Shown one piece after another: positions 5,755 through 6,019 of a stretch of 6,019 nt of DNA (positions within the stretch are counted from its first letter, which is position 1; the number at the start of each line of letters is the position of its first letter). The position numbers and the translations under genes were made by a program. The notes beneath the pieces were generated by a model. That model saw only the letters and a list, made by a program, of their open reading frames with translations. It ran no database searches and had not been told where the DNA came from. This DNA comes from Bacteroidota bacterium (GTDB lineage Bacteria > Bacteroidota > Bacteroidia > Flavobacteriales > Flavobacteriaceae): the NCBI GenBank assembly GCA_018656255.1, contig JABHYI010000005.1:1-6019 (forward strand). The letters are read 5' to 3'.

Positions 5755-6019
5755 ATGAAAAAACAACTTATTGTATTACTTCTATTGCTCATCGGAGCGA
5801 GTGCTAAAGCTCAAATAGACCAACGTATTTTTAAAGACATAGAGCTTATAGAGTCTCAAGTAATTGATTGGCGCCATTACTTTCATGAAAATCCAGAGTT
5901 ATCTAACCGTGAATTTAACACGGCAGATAAAATCGCTGCCCATTTAAAATCTCTTGGTATGGAAGTACAAACAGGGGTAGCAAAAACTGGTGTAGTAGGC
6001 CTTTTAAAAGGAAACACCC
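5755..6019 (+). CDS. Secreted M20-family amidohydrolase/peptidase, N-terminal part (3' end outside window)
   Basis: The first 88 codons of an M20-family (M20D, HipO/AmiA-like) metal-dependent amidohydrolase are present. Members hydrolyse N-acyl amino acids such as hippurate, or aminobenzoyl and peptide conjugates. The ATG at 5755 opens a clear signal peptide (MKK, a Leu-rich core and A-K-A before Gln20), so the product should be exported; there is no lipobox Cys. The mature part has WRHYFHENPELSNREF (39-54), matching the R-x-x-H-x-x-P-E-L-S-x-x-E signature at the start of M20D catalytic domains. AHLKSLGMEV and KTGVVGLLKG follow, as expected for the first beta-alpha units. The metal-ligand residues lie beyond the right edge, so catalytic competence cannot be judged. 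It is transcribed away from the helicase gene and has its own upstream region of 203 bp. The family call is firm; the substrate is open. Confidence 0.9.
   Translation, partial: MKKQLIVLLLLLIGASAKAQIDQRIFKDIELIESQVIDWRHYFHENPELSNREFNTADKIAAHLKSLGMEVQTGVAKTGVVGLLKGNT

Noticed and set aside
1..6019. tRNA, rRNA, CRISPR array, insertion sequence, toxin-antitoxin or phage features
   Set aside because: Coding density is high with recognisable housekeeping and peptidase genes, and the gaps (38, 12, 30 and 203 bp) hold no such structures. No terminal inverted repeats or spaced repeat arrays were seen.

Overview
This window looks like an ordinary chromosomal segment from a marine-type member of the Flavobacteriaceae (Bacteroidota). 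The DNA is AT-rich. The genes lack Shine-Dalgarno sites, and signal peptides end in A-x-A followed by Gln. The protein subtypes (a short M1 peptidase with a G-M-E-H motif, a YciO-type Sua5 protein, a PcrA-like helicase with a C-terminal Tudor-like tail) are those I associate with flavobacteria. The organism call is an inference from these features, not a database match.

Layout from left to right. Bases 1-899 (+) hold the C-terminal part of an M28-family zinc peptidase with a fibronectin-III-like tail. Bases 938-2572 (+) encode a complete secreted M1-family zinc metallopeptidase, 38 bp downstream and probably co-transcribed. This block meets a leftward two-gene block head-on, with only 12 bp between the stop codons. 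The leftward block, read from right to left, is a UvrD/PcrA-type superfamily 1 DNA helicase (5551-3233), then a YciO/Sua5/YrdC-family protein (3202-2585) 30 bp downstream. A 203-bp divergent intergenic region (5552-5754) separates the helicase from the start of a secreted M20-family amidohydrolase (5755 to the right edge, incomplete).

Functionally there are two themes. Three rightward genes encode metallohydrolases of peptides or acyl-amino acids; at least two carry signal peptides, which fits periplasmic or extracellular peptide breakdown for nutrition. Between them sits a leftward housekeeping pair: DNA repair helicase plus a protein related to tRNA t6A synthesis. All zinc-ligand and helicase motifs inspected are intact, and I see no frameshift, mobile element, RNA gene or CRISPR array.

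I found no convincing new biological system. The most notable unexplained signals are a cluster of short perfect palindromes in the divergent intergenic region (TGAAATTTCA twice, plus an 8-2-8 dyad just before the M20 start). The helicase also appears to start at TTG, because no in-frame ATG precedes its essential motifs.
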